NCBI RefSeq assembly: GCF_921293095.1
Contig: NC_060252.1
Location: 43,338,881-43,402,880 of the forward strand
Origin: Ischnura elegans
Taxonomy: Eukaryota > Arthropoda > Insecta > Odonata > Coenagrionidae
Length of the DNA: 64,000 bases
Direction of reading: 5' to 3'
How positions within the stretch are numbered: position 1 is the first letter of the stretch; every line of letters starts with the position of its first letter. The notes beneath the pieces are model-generated. The model was not told where the DNA came from, ran no database searches, and saw nothing but the letters and a program-made list of their open reading frames with translations. Shown here piece by piece: positions 33,344-42,200 of this stretch. The translations under genes were made by a program, and so were the position numbers.

Positions 33344-33994
33344 TTACAAAGTTTTTTCTTCCATAAGCTTTAATGGGGTGTAAACGTCAGTGATCTCTTC
33401 AGGGAAGATATGAGTTCTGAATCTCAGCCGATTGTCAGTTTCCTGAGCAAAGTCTAAGAGTAAATAAGTGTAAGGTTTTGATGTAACCTGCATATATACC
33501 TCAGTCAGCCCTCTTGAATCTTGAGGATAGACTTGGCTCGCTAAATATCTAAATTGTGACCGATCCCTCACATTTCTGAAGCAAACAATATATTTTGCGT
33601 TAAGAGATATCGTGCGTGAAAATGGGGAACGATAGAAAATATTTTGACTTATTAAAATTATCGAAATATTGCAATGATGCGATCCCTTTGTAAATAATTC
33701 GCTAACCTTATTGTTGTTAAAAGAGTCATGCATTAAATCATCAATAATATATAAAGTTGGTGTCTTTTGTGGGTTGATGAAACTTTCGGGGAGTTCGTTT
33801 AAAAAATTTACGCCTTTAATTAATGGTTGACTATTTGGTGTAGAACACCATATTATCTTGGATATATCACCTTCAACTAAGTGCGGTAAACTTTTCAGGA
33901 ATCGTATAACAAAATTTGTTTTACCACAACCAGACGGACCTGCACAAATACAGGTAAAAGGGTGTTTCCATTTCAGAGACATATAATCACTCAT
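33344..33994 (-). CDS. Polinton genome-packaging ATPase (A32/FtsK-HerA-like)
   Basis: The ATG at 33994 is preferred; a GTG just before it is less likely. Walker A is GPSGCGKTNF near residue 20, and Walker B is LYIIDDLMHD near residue 85, followed by ISIILISQN (sensor-like) and ARFR-like CFRNVRDRSQF. The length of 216 aa fits the short A32-like ATPases of Polintons, which drive DNA into capsids. It is the first gene of the leftward structural block, with a TATA-like TTTTATATATAA on the minus strand near 34045-34057. Confidence 0.93.
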   Translation of the reverse strand: MSDYMSLKWKHPFTCICAGPSGCGKTNFVIRFLKSLPHLVEGDISKIIWCSTPNSQPLIKGVNFLNELPESFINPQKTPTLYIIDDLMHDSFNNNKVSELFTKGSHHCNISIILISQNIFYRSPFSRTISLNAKYIVCFRNVRDRSQFRYLASQVYPQDSRGLTEVYMQVTSKPYTYLLLDFAQETDNRLRFRTHIFPEEITDVYTPLKLMEEKTL

Positions 33995-33997
33995 CAC

Positions 33998-34442
33998 ATT
34001 GGTGTGACCTGCGTAAATGCCTTTATTGCAGTAGATTCATTGAATTATATATAAAACACTTATATCAAATTATTTTCATTTATTATTAGTTTTTATGATA
34101 TGAAAACATTTTTTTTTTGAAAAAAATTAATAGATCACAAAATAAATATATATTGAAAGAAAAATATAACAATGTTTTTTTATAATATAGTATCATGAAT
34201 TATTAAACAGAACCAATAGATTTACCTTTATGAAAATATTAAAAAACAATACAATTATTAGATTATAATAATTATCAATATTGATAGAAAATATAACAAT
34301 GTTTTTTTAACAATTTAGTATCGTGAAATATTACACCATTCAGCACTTGAAAAAAAAAACAAAAAAAAATAGATTATCAATAGATTTTTTTAAAAACATT
34401 TAACAACAAAAGATTTCACAATTATTTAACTGTTTTTTTTTC
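33998..34442. other. AT-rich Polinton spacer with diverged direct repeat
   Basis: About 440 bp of very AT-rich DNA with no gene. Related words about 128 bp apart, AAAATATAACAATGTTTTTT at about 34159 and again at about 34287, followed by TTAGTATCGTGAA-like sequence, show a direct repeat. It separates the ATPase promoter from the end of the 253-aa gene, so it may hold termination and promoter signals. Confidence 0.5.
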
Positions 34443-35204
34443 TTAATCGCTATCTTCACTGTCCGTCATCATATACGGAAACATTTTTAGTCTTTTAAAT
34501 ACCGAATTATCATTAAAATAACCTTTATAATTGAATCTTTTACACCTAGACTCAATTATCTTTACATCATTAACATACATTAAACCAGCCATTTCCTCAG
34601 TCCTACAACTTTGCAAGCAATAGTCCACGGGGTGTATATCCGAAAATAATGATCTTGTGAAGCAATGTTCGCACCAACTTTTTGCACTCGATACTATTTT
34701 CACTGCATCTCTAACTAACAAACTTTTTTCAATAACACCAAAAGTGTCTGCTGAATAATTGTTCACAAAACTTCTTAAATCTCTGCATTCGTCCAACACT
34801 GGATAAAAGCAAAAAGGACAGAGTAATTCTTGTTCTCCATTCCTTTTGTTTCTAACAAAATGCTTGAACTTTATATGAATCGGTTGTTTACCTCTTAACA
34901 TTATAACAATTTGCCCATCGAAATAACTCAAATCTCTTATCCCGAAGTATTCCGAGAGAGTGAAATCTCGTCGGAAAATTATGTTTGCACACGTTTTCCC
35001 TCTTGCTAACATATAACTGAAATGAGTTAGTGCCGACGGGTTAATTTCTCGTACGCTTCTATCAATATCTATATGCATCAACTCTTTAAACAGATGTGGA
35101 TAATATTCTTTTAACAACTCCGCAATTTGTATCAACTCCAATTCTCTATCTGTTCCGCTTAAACTCCTGATAGATCTGATGCACAGCGTCTGGAGTGAAT
35201 ACAT
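34443..35204 (-). CDS. Polinton gene of unknown function with cysteine pairs (253 aa)
   Basis: No family recognised. Cysteine pairs CPFC (about 135), CEHC (about 185) and CLQSC (about 205) with a nearby CRDL could bind zinc. The C-terminus is acidic (DSEDSD). A TATTTATAA box on the minus strand lies at 35246-35254, 42-50 nt before the ATG, with an AT-poor leader between, so it likely has its own promoter. Position among short non-structural genes suggests an early or accessory role (inference). Confidence 0.65.
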   Translation of the reverse strand: MYSLQTLCIRSIRSLSGTDRELELIQIAELLKEYYPHLFKELMHIDIDRSVREINPSALTHFSYMLARGKTCANIIFRRDFTLSEYFGIRDLSYFDGQIVIMLRGKQPIHIKFKHFVRNKRNGEQELLCPFCFYPVLDECRDLRSFVNNYSADTFGVIEKSLLVRDAVKIVSSAKSWCEHCFTRSLFSDIHPVDYCLQSCRTEEMAGLMYVNDVKIIESRCKRFNYKGYFNDNSVFKRLKMFPYMMTDSEDSD

Positions 35205-35307
35205 GATGCTCGTAGATTTGATGTGTACGCACGGTTCTGTCGACTTATAAATACAAAACTCCCCTCATTTCTTAACCTTGCTTTCGCTGATATTCCATCC
35301 CCACCCA

Positions 35308-35826
35308 TTATGTAGGAAGTGGGCTGGAAATGCATGCATCAGAATGATGGCAGGGGGTAACGTCAGTACTCAGAAGGTCGTATCGCATCCACTTTGCGAG
35401 GGAGTAAGCATTCCTTAATGCACAATTACTATTACGTAACTTATGGCATTTATTGAAACAAGAAATGCTCGAAAAAGAACATAATTCCGGCGAAGGACAA
35501 TTAAGTTCTTTTTCCAAACATATGAATGTGCGTTTTGTTAATTCGGAGAAGAAATTACACTCAACCTCACTGAATGCGTATAGGGCCGTAGCACCGTCGA
35601 TGGCATCCTCCAAGATTGGAAGCATTTCTGCGTGAGAAATCATACCACTTTCGAATGAAGTTGGCTCGCATTCAAGTGGGTTTTTAAATTGAAGTTTTTT
35701 ACCACCAACAGCTAGCTTCGTATTCCTTTGAAAAGTGACCCACAATACGCGCTCTAAATCTAGATCAACCGCACCTAGTTCCAAGACTCCATTCTTGGAG
35801 AGAACGGCGCTTAAGACGATCCTCAT
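35308..35826 (-). CDS. Polinton gene: family member 2, related to the 192-aa gene (172 aa)
   Basis: The start MRIVLSAVLSKNGVLELGAV and the C-terminal block FICLEKELNCPSPELC followed by C..KCHKLRNSNCALRNAYSLAKW parallel the 192-aa gene at 26434-27012 (RPVIELERF.NVPSLK, CSLC.H...CAVKNCEKLQKW). The shared C/H pattern plus LE..., then a C-A-x-x-N helix argues for common descent, with the middle strongly different. If the family is exonuclease-like, as I suspect, this copy may have changed role. It shares a divergent promoter region with the plus-strand gene at 35928. Confidence 0.6.
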   Translation of the reverse strand: MRIVLSAVLSKNGVLELGAVDLDLERVLWVTFQRNTKLAVGGKKLQFKNPLECEPTSFESGMISHAEMLPILEDAIDGATALYAFSEVECNFFSELTKRTFICLEKELNCPSPELCSFSSISCFNKCHKLRNSNCALRNAYSLAKWMRYDLLSTDVTPCHHSDACISSPLPT

Positions 35827-35927
35827 TATTACGTGTCCCTCTGACGAGTGAAGTCGTGTGTGTCTTTACAGTGATTTTATATATTTTGTGAACTCTTTAA
35901 CCCATCCCCCCTCTCTAATTTATTGAA
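35827..35927. promoter_or_regulatory. Divergent promoter, TATA-like core
   Basis: Only 101 bp separate the start codons of the 172-aa gene (minus) and the 161-aa gene (plus). The stretch 35873-35887, GATTTTATATATTTT, reads as a TATA-like box on both strands (TATAAAAT on minus). It lies about 50 nt from each start codon. Confidence 0.5.
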
Positions 35928-36413
35928 ATGGCTCCACTGGACCATTCTAAAATTATTTTAGAAAATTCTAATAGCTTCCCGAGTGAAGAAGAAACGGTAC
36001 AAGAGTCGATAGACGAATTAGAAACTTATTTAAATAGTATCGAATTTGAAATTTCGTCACTTGAAGTGGCAGAAACAATTTTGGAAGAAGTCACCGCCGA
36101 TTTGGATATACCTCCGTTTGGAATCCAGATACACGATGGAAATTCCTCACGTACGTATACAGTTTTTCTCTTATTATCTGTTCCGGATAATCTACCCCCC
36201 TTGAGCGCTGAACAATTGTGGGCTACCGCTGAGCAATACGGCTTCCCCCCGGGCTCATCTCTTGATCCCATGGGAACGGGGCGTTTATGGGGAGTGGTTT
36301 GGACGGTAACAGATTTAGCAAGTGCTGTTGCGTTATACATGGCTGGTCCTCAAGCCTATGGTTTCGGCTTTTGTTTTATTTTTAATGAGGACGGAGAAAA
36401 TGTAGAAATTTAG
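35928..36413 (+). CDS. Polinton gene of unknown function, acidic N-terminus (161 aa)
   Basis: The first about 65 residues are acidic and helical-looking (SEEETVQESIDELETYLNSI). The rest looks globular, rich in Gly, Pro and aromatic residues (AEQYGFPPGSSLDPMG, AYGFGFCFIFNEDG). No known domain. An AATAAA signal follows at about 36442, 30 nt after the stop. It is the only rightward gene left of the repeat array and is divergent from the 172-aa gene. Confidence 0.6.
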   Translation: MAPLDHSKIILENSNSFPSEEETVQESIDELETYLNSIEFEISSLEVAETILEEVTADLDIPPFGIQIHDGNSSRTYTVFLLLSVPDNLPPLSAEQLWATAEQYGFPPGSSLDPMGTGRLWGVVWTVTDLASAVALYMAGPQAYGFGFCFIFNEDGENVEI

Positions 36414-36552
36414 TTTTATTTAAGGTTGAAATTTTTTTTTAAATAAAGTATAAATACATTCATTTTATAATTTTTTTATTTTTTTTAATACATCGTACTA
36501 TATATATTATTTAAATAAGTTGATTAATTTAATCTAATCATCGGCTCCTGTA

Positions 36553-36996
36553 TCAATTCACTCCACTAGAACCAAATCCCTTCGATCCCCTCTCAGTTTC
36601 GCTCATACTGTTAACTTTTTCCACTTCAGGGTATAAAATAACTTCACAAATCAATTGTGCCACCCGGTCACCTGCGTTAATTTTAAATTCAACGCAACTG
36701 TTATTACAAATTATAATGGACACATTTCCGCGAAAATCAAAGTCCAAAACACCCCCAGCTACATCGATTCCATATTTTAATGCCAGCCCTGATCTCGGAG
36801 CAATCCGTCCATAGCATCCTCTTGGGACCTCAATTTGAAGGTCTGTTTTTACTAACAGACGGCTTCTCGGTAAAACGATGTAGTCATATGCACTTCTCAG
36901 GTCAAATCCAGCAGCATCCGTTGAACCCTTGTATAAGTCGTAAGCGTTTTCCGTTATTTTTTTGTATTTAAGTATGTTATCTCTTTGCTTACTCAT
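36553..36996 (-). CDS. dut: Trimeric dUTPase
   Basis: The 147-aa protein has the five motifs of trimeric dUTP pyrophosphatases in order: AAGFDLRSA (about 28), RIAPRSGLALKYGID (about 64), VAGGVLDFDFRG (about 79), GDRVAQLI (about 106) and the glycine-rich ERGSKGFGSSG at the C-terminus. It hydrolyses dUTP to dUMP and pyrophosphate, keeping uracil out of DNA during element replication. Acquisition of dUTPase is common in large DNA viruses but not part of the Polinton core set. TATATATAAG at 37151-37160 is the nearest TATA-like site upstream, about 155 nt away. Confidence 0.93.
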   Translation of the reverse strand: MSKQRDNILKYKKITENAYDLYKGSTDAAGFDLRSAYDYIVLPRSRLLVKTDLQIEVPRGCYGRIAPRSGLALKYGIDVAGGVLDFDFRGNVSIIICNNSCVEFKINAGDRVAQLICEVILYPEVEKVNSMSETERGSKGFGSSGVN

Positions 36997-37181
36997 AACG
37001 ATAATATTTTGCGCGCGTTCTCCTGCCTAGGATATCCAACGAGGTATGAAGCGGCGGATGCTGGCTTACGATGTGTGAGTTAGGATATGGAATGAGTCTT
37101 TTAATCTGTCAAAGTGAAGGCGTTTATGTTACGAGTGAGCAGGGAGCCGCTATATATAAGCGTATGATGGTGACTAAACGC

Positions 37182-37490
37182 TTAGTAATAATCACACCAG
37201 TTGTAAATTCTCATATAGTAATCATAATTATCTTTGTTTAAATAACGTAACCTTTCTATAATAGTCAACTTTAACGAATCTTCTGTTAATTTTTGAAAGA
37301 CTTCTCTCTCATAAAATGCTTCATATTGATCACAGACATTATGTAAAGCACTCGGGTCTGGATCGATTTCAGCTTTTTTCAGAATTTTCTTAAATTCTTC
37401 GTCCGCTTTTTCTTTTAATTTCAGTATGAATTCCTCTACCTCTTTCCAAAGGGTAAGGGAACCCACCGGCTGTGCTAAAAGACTGTTCAT
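37182..37490 (-). CDS. Small coiled-coil Polinton protein of unknown function (102 aa)
   Basis: A strongly helical, charged protein: EEFILKLKEKADEEFKKIL is probably coiled coil, and the C-terminus is YYMRIYNWCDYY. It has no known family. A TATA-like run on the minus strand at 37515-37530 (ATATATATATAAATC) lies 25-40 nt before the ATG, giving a very short leader. An accessory gene by position. Confidence 0.5.
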   Translation of the reverse strand: MNSLLAQPVGSLTLWKEVEEFILKLKEKADEEFKKILKKAEIDPDPSALHNVCDQYEAFYEREVFQKLTEDSLKLTIIERLRYLNKDNYDYYMRIYNWCDYY

Positions 37491-37514
37491 GATTGTGTAA
37501 AGAATTTTTCCTTG

Positions 37515-37700
37515 ATTTATATATATATATGTGGATGATGTCGCAAGTAGGGTGAATTTAGGAATGCTGGAGCAATATATATATATATGGATGGTGTCGC
37601 AAGTAGAGTGAATTTAGGAATGCTGGATCATCAAGTGCATCATGTCAAATTTTCCCTAGTGACGCAAGTTGGGAGAATTTAGGAATAATGGACAATCAAG
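37515..37700. repeat. Three diverged tandem copies near a TATATA run
   Basis: The phrase GTCGCAAGTAGGGTGAATTT followed by AGGAATGCTGGA occurs at about 37540 and 37602, and in changed form (GACGCAAGTTGGGAGAATTT) at about 37660. The first two are preceded by TATATATATA runs. The spacing is about 60 bp. It lies between the coiled-coil gene and the 71-bp array. Confidence 0.7.
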
Positions 37701-37742
37701 TGATATTACATCATCCCCTACCCCCTCCGCTATCAAGCGCAC

Positions 37743-38062
37743 ACGTGCCGAGGTCAGCCTCTCACTTGGAAACTACGCTGCCCCACCCACGTCCCCGTGA
37801 CCATCTAACACGCACGTGCCGAGGTCAGCCTCTCACTTGGAAACTACGCTGCCCCACCCACGTCCCCGTGACCATCTAACACGCACGTGCCGAGGTCAGC
37901 CTCTCACTTGGGCCGAGGTCAGCCTCTCACTTGGAAACTACGCTGCCCCACCCACGTCCCCGTGACCATCTAACACGCACGTGCCGAGGTCAGCCTCTTA
38001 CTTAGAAACTACGCTGCCCCACCCACGTCCCCGTAACCATCTAACACGCACGTGCCGAGGTC
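37743..38062. repeat. 71-bp tandem repeat array with CACGTG cores
   Basis: Unit starts (ACGTGCCGAGGTCAGCCTCT) fall at 37743, 37814, 37885, 37979 and 38050. Steps are 71, 71, 94 (71 plus a 23-bp partial unit) and 71 bp. Each unit has the palindromic E-box CACGTG (GCACGTGC in four of them), then CACTTGGAAACTACGCTGCC and CCACGTCCCCGTGACC. The copies are nearly identical. The array lies upstream of the promoter at 38386 and at the switch from leftward to rightward genes, so an enhancer- or origin-like role is plausible. Confidence 0.88.
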
Positions 38063-38385
38063 GTGTTACTCGAAAAAAAACATTTCTCAAGCTTCGGCTT
38101 TGGCAAAGATTACCCACACGTGCGTCCCTTGAGGGAATTTCCAACACTCTTGATGAATGCTGATTCATCTTGTGATTACCATATCCGCCTCAGTGGTTCA
38201 CCGCAGTGATGATGAAAGGCTTAATTCCACGTGCAGCTCTCAAGGATACTTTCAGACCTCTTGCTTCATGCTTCGGTACTGGAAGGTCATCCTCTCACTT
38301 AGTGGAGTTCTCCTGGGACGATGACGACCTACTCCTTCCAGTTATTTCCCCCTACGTGTTTCGAAAGTATTACCCCTCTTTTGGG

Positions 38386-38417
38386 TATAAAAAAGCTCGC
38401 ATCTTCCTCTACATTCA
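38386..38417 (+). promoter_or_regulatory. Core promoter of the 98-aa gene
   Basis: TATAAAAAAG at 38386-38395 is followed 31 nt later by TTCACC with a candidate +1 A at 38417, the spacing expected of an arthropod TATA plus initiator promoter. The transcript would enter the 5' UTR that is split by the intron at 38478-38568. Confidence 0.6.
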
Positions 38418-38477
38418 CCAGTTCAATTCGATCGTCGGCAGCGTACACCAGAAGCAGTTAAACTTCAAGCAGACGCA

Positions 38478-38568
38478 GTAAGTAGGACTTAGTTGTTTTC
38501 CTCACATGTATATATTTAACGTTATATACGATTCTTTCCCTTATACTTAACATTTATTTTCTTTCCAG
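38478..38568 (+). other. 5' UTR intron of the 98-aa Polinton gene
   Basis: The donor GTAAGT at 38478 and the acceptor TTTCTTTCCAG ending at 38568 bound a 91-bp AT-rich intron. The ATG of the 98-aa frame begins at the first base of the next exon. Upstream frames across this stretch are not needed as coding. Confidence 0.6.
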
Positions 38569-38865
38569 ATGGAAAATCTGAGAAATAAGATAAGGAAGGT
38601 TAATAGGGAACTCCCTCCCTTTCTTAAAAAGGAGAACCTCACCATTGGGATGAAATATTCCGTACTCCACCTTTGGTTGGTGGAGACGAGATATGGGGAG
38701 GGAGTTTCGGCGATGGTTGAGGGTGGTGGTCTGCGAGGGAGGCTCTTCCTCCCAAAAAGATACTTACGAGTATTCGACAGGGAGGCCGTAGAAGCTGTGA
38801 ATCGGGGGGAGGGGGAGCCTCTCACATTAACGTGGGATGGAGAGCGTTTAGCGCTTGAAGAATAA
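38569..38865 (+). CDS. Small Polinton protein, possible OB-fold DNA-binding type (98 aa)
   Basis: The body reads LTIGMKYSVLHLWLVETRYG, then V.AMVEGGGLRGRLFLPKRY and GEPLTLTWDGERL. The order (Y-V-hydrophobic, T+YG, hydrophobic strand, LPKRY, late L.W.G) matches small beta-rich proteins that recur in arthropod Polintons and related viruses. I suspect a single-stranded DNA-binding OB-like fold, but this is unproven. A second strong acceptor (TTTCTTCAATTACAG, ending 38963) lies after the stop and may mark a 3' UTR intron. It precedes the DNA polymerase gene, consistent with a replication role. Confidence 0.62.
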   Translation: MENLRNKIRKVNRELPPFLKKENLTIGMKYSVLHLWLVETRYGEGVSAMVEGGGLRGRLFLPKRYLRVFDREAVEAVNRGEGEPLTLTWDGERLALEE

Positions 38866-39202
38866 AGGTATCTATGATATAATATTATTTAATATTGTTT
38901 TTTATTTTCGTGCTTTGTGTTTAATTATATTTACTTTAATTTTTTTTCTTTCTTCAATTACAGATTATTCACTTCAGGAATTTGTAAAAACCTATTTAAC
39001 AAATAAATAAAAGAAATTGGAGAAGGAATATGTTTTTCTTGAAAGAACATTAGAAATAGAAAACCCGTTCCCTGGTTTCCTGCTTGTTACGTCCTGCTGG
39101 TCGGAGCTCTGGTTTATATAACGGTAAGTAGCTTGTTATGTAGCAGTCAATAAGAAGATTAGGTATTATAAAGTATCAGTGTCCATAACATTCATTGAGA
39201 AC

Positions 39203-42200
39203 ATGGAGTGTCTTTGTGAAATTTGTTTCACTTATTTTCGAGATAGACTTGCACATGAAGCTAGTGAAGTACACCAAAGACATGTTTTACAGAATAGTGT
39301 TGGAGTTAATTCGATAGAAGATAAACTTTGTGAAATCTGTTTCACTTATTATAGAGATAGACTTTCACATGAAGCTAGTGAAGTACACCAAAGACATGTT
39401 ATACAGAATAGTGTTGGAGCTAATACGATAGAAGATAATCTTTGTGAAATTTGCTACACTTATTTTAGAGATAGAGTTTCACATGAAGCTAGTGAAGTAC
39501 ACCAAAGACATGTTTTGCAGAATAGTGTTACAGCTAATACGACAGAAGATAAACTTTGTGAAATTTGTTATACATATTTTCGAAACCAAGTCTCTCATGA
39601 GGGTAGTGAGGTTCATCGAAGACATGTTTTACGACAAGTTGGAGCAGGGAATATAAAGGGAATGGTTGAAATTCAATCGGCTGCGAAAAATAGATTAAAG
39701 ACTTACTGGGTTAGTGGCTTGGATGAGGGAAGTGATTTAATCACATTTCTGAATAATATCAGACCACTGATCATTGAGAAAATTAAATCTGAATTGGAAT
39801 ATTCTCCGGTTAAAATCAATGTTTTGGTCAAGTGTAATTTTTCTAAAGATGAACTTTCGGATGAAAGATGCTTTAAAACGGAAAATGTACGAATATTTGA
39901 GACTGACGATGTAGATGAAATTGTAGACAACCTCTTCGCTAAATTATTAAAAGAAAAATCCGAACATCAGGCAAAGGGATCAGGGTGGACTTTACATGAA
40001 ATTTTAGGTTCAGAATTACGAATTAATAAATATCGTCCTTTGGGTGGATCCACTTTTATCGAACTTCCAAAGAGAATTTATTATACCAAATCAGTAATAA
40101 ATGTTAAGAATAATGATATATTTTGCTTTAAATATGCGATCTATTCCAAATACATGGCAGAATCAGCACCTAGATATTCATGCTCTAAAGTTACAAAATA
40201 TTTAAAGGATAAAAATTTTGAAACCAAGTATGATTGGGATTGTATTAAATATCCGGTTATTTTGAGTGATATTGGTAAATTTGAAAGAAAAAATAATATT
40301 TCAATCAATGTTTTCGGTATCGATGAGAAAAATTACGTGTATCCTTTAAAAGTTGTGGATGAGGAACTATCTGATCATAGAGATTTACTATATCTAGTTA
40401 AAGAAAATAGGTCACATTATTGTTGGATTAAATCGTTTAATAAATTGCTTCATTCACAAATTACTAAGCAAAAAAATGCTATATTCGTTTGCAAACGCTG
40501 CTTCTGTCATTTTCCTACGCAGGAAAGACTCGAAACACATCGTTTAGATTGTATGATAAATGCACCTTCTAAAATAATTATGCCGAATGATGATGAAAAA
40601 TTGTTGAAATTTAAAAATTTTGGTCGTGCAATGCGTGTCCCAGCCATAGTAGTAGCCGATTTTGAGTCAATACTTCCGAAGGTTCAACATTGCTGTCCAA
40701 GTGACGAGCATTCTTATACGTGTGCAATAGAAAAACATGAAATAATGTCTTTTTGTTTTTTACTAATTTGTACGAATAATTTAACATTTGAACCGATTTC
40801 TTATCGAGGGAAAGATGCTGCGAAAGTGTTCATGAATTGGATAAGAGAGGTAGCCGACCTTGTACAAAATATGTATCGAAATGCAGTTCCAATGAACGCG
40901 TTAACGCAAGAGGAAAAAGAGGAATTTGAATCCGCTACGCATTGCCATCTTTGTGGAGAAGAATTAGGTGCTGATCGCGTTCAAGATCATTGTCACTTGA
41001 CTGGAAAGTTTAGAGCTGCTTTACATTCACAATGTAACTTAAAGTTTAAAATGCCTAAATTTCTCCCAGTATTTTTTCATAATCTAAGCGGATACGATGC
41101 TCATTTTATTGTACCGAATTTAGCTTACGATAAAAAAAATATTCAGTGTATTCCGAATTCTGAGGAAAAGTATATATCTTTTAGCAAAAGTATTGGTAAC
41201 AATTTCAGCATTAGATTTGTGGATACCTTTCGATTTATGGCTTCGGGCCTATCAAAATTAGCTGACAATCTCCCCCGAGAAAAGTTTTTTCATACAAAAC
41301 GTGTTTATGGAGATAAGTTGGACCTTGTTACGAGGAAAGGAATTTTTCCATACGAATATGTAGACAGTTGGGAAAAATTAGATGAAAAATGTTTACCTCC
41401 AAAGGAGAAATTTTACAGTCACATTAGTGGAGAAACAGTAAGCGATGACGATTATGAATTTGCTCAGAAAATTTGGATTGAATTCAATTGTAAGTCTCTC
41501 GGTGAATACTCTGACCTATACCTGAAAACAGATGTTATGATTTTATCCGATGTTTTCGAAAATTTTAGGGATGTTTGCATGGAAACGTATAAACTTGACC
41601 CAGCATGGTATTATACGTCTCCGGGCTTAGCGTTTGATGCCATGTTAAAGCATACAGGGGTGACTCTTGAGTTGATGACTGATTACGATATGCTTCTGAT
41701 GACAGAAAATGGAATACGAGGAGGTATTAGCCAATGTTGTAAGAGGTACAGTAAAGCAAATAATAAATATATGAAGCAATATGATGCTTCAATTCCTAAT
41801 AGTTACCTTTTGTATTTGGACGCAAACAATCTCTATGGGTGGGCAATGTCTCAACCTCTTCCTCGTGGTGGTTTTAGATGGCTTAGCGAACAGGAAATTC
41901 GAGAGTTTAATTTGAACGTTTCAGACGATAATCCTAAAGGATATCTTCTCGAGGTTGATATAGATTATCCCGATAGTGTACATGTAACTCACTCGGATCT
42001 TCCATTTTGTCCAGAAAATAAAGTACCTCCTACTGGTAAATTCAGAAAATTATTGACAACACTTGAGTCAAAAGAAAAATATGTTATACATTATGTTAAT
42101 TTAAAACAAGCCCTTAGATACGGTTTGAAGCTGAATAAAATACGACGAGTGATTGAGTTTGATCAATCGAGATGGTTAGATCCTTACATAAACATTAATA

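Noticed and set aside
37688-38163. Short repetitive frames with PRSASHLETTLPHPRP
   Set aside because: These are translations of the 71-bp repeat array. A 71-bp unit shifts frame at every copy, so a coding role is unlikely.
38206-38481. 91-codon frame left of the 98-aa gene
   Set aside because: It covers the TATA box, initiator and 5' UTR of the next gene and has no protein-like features.
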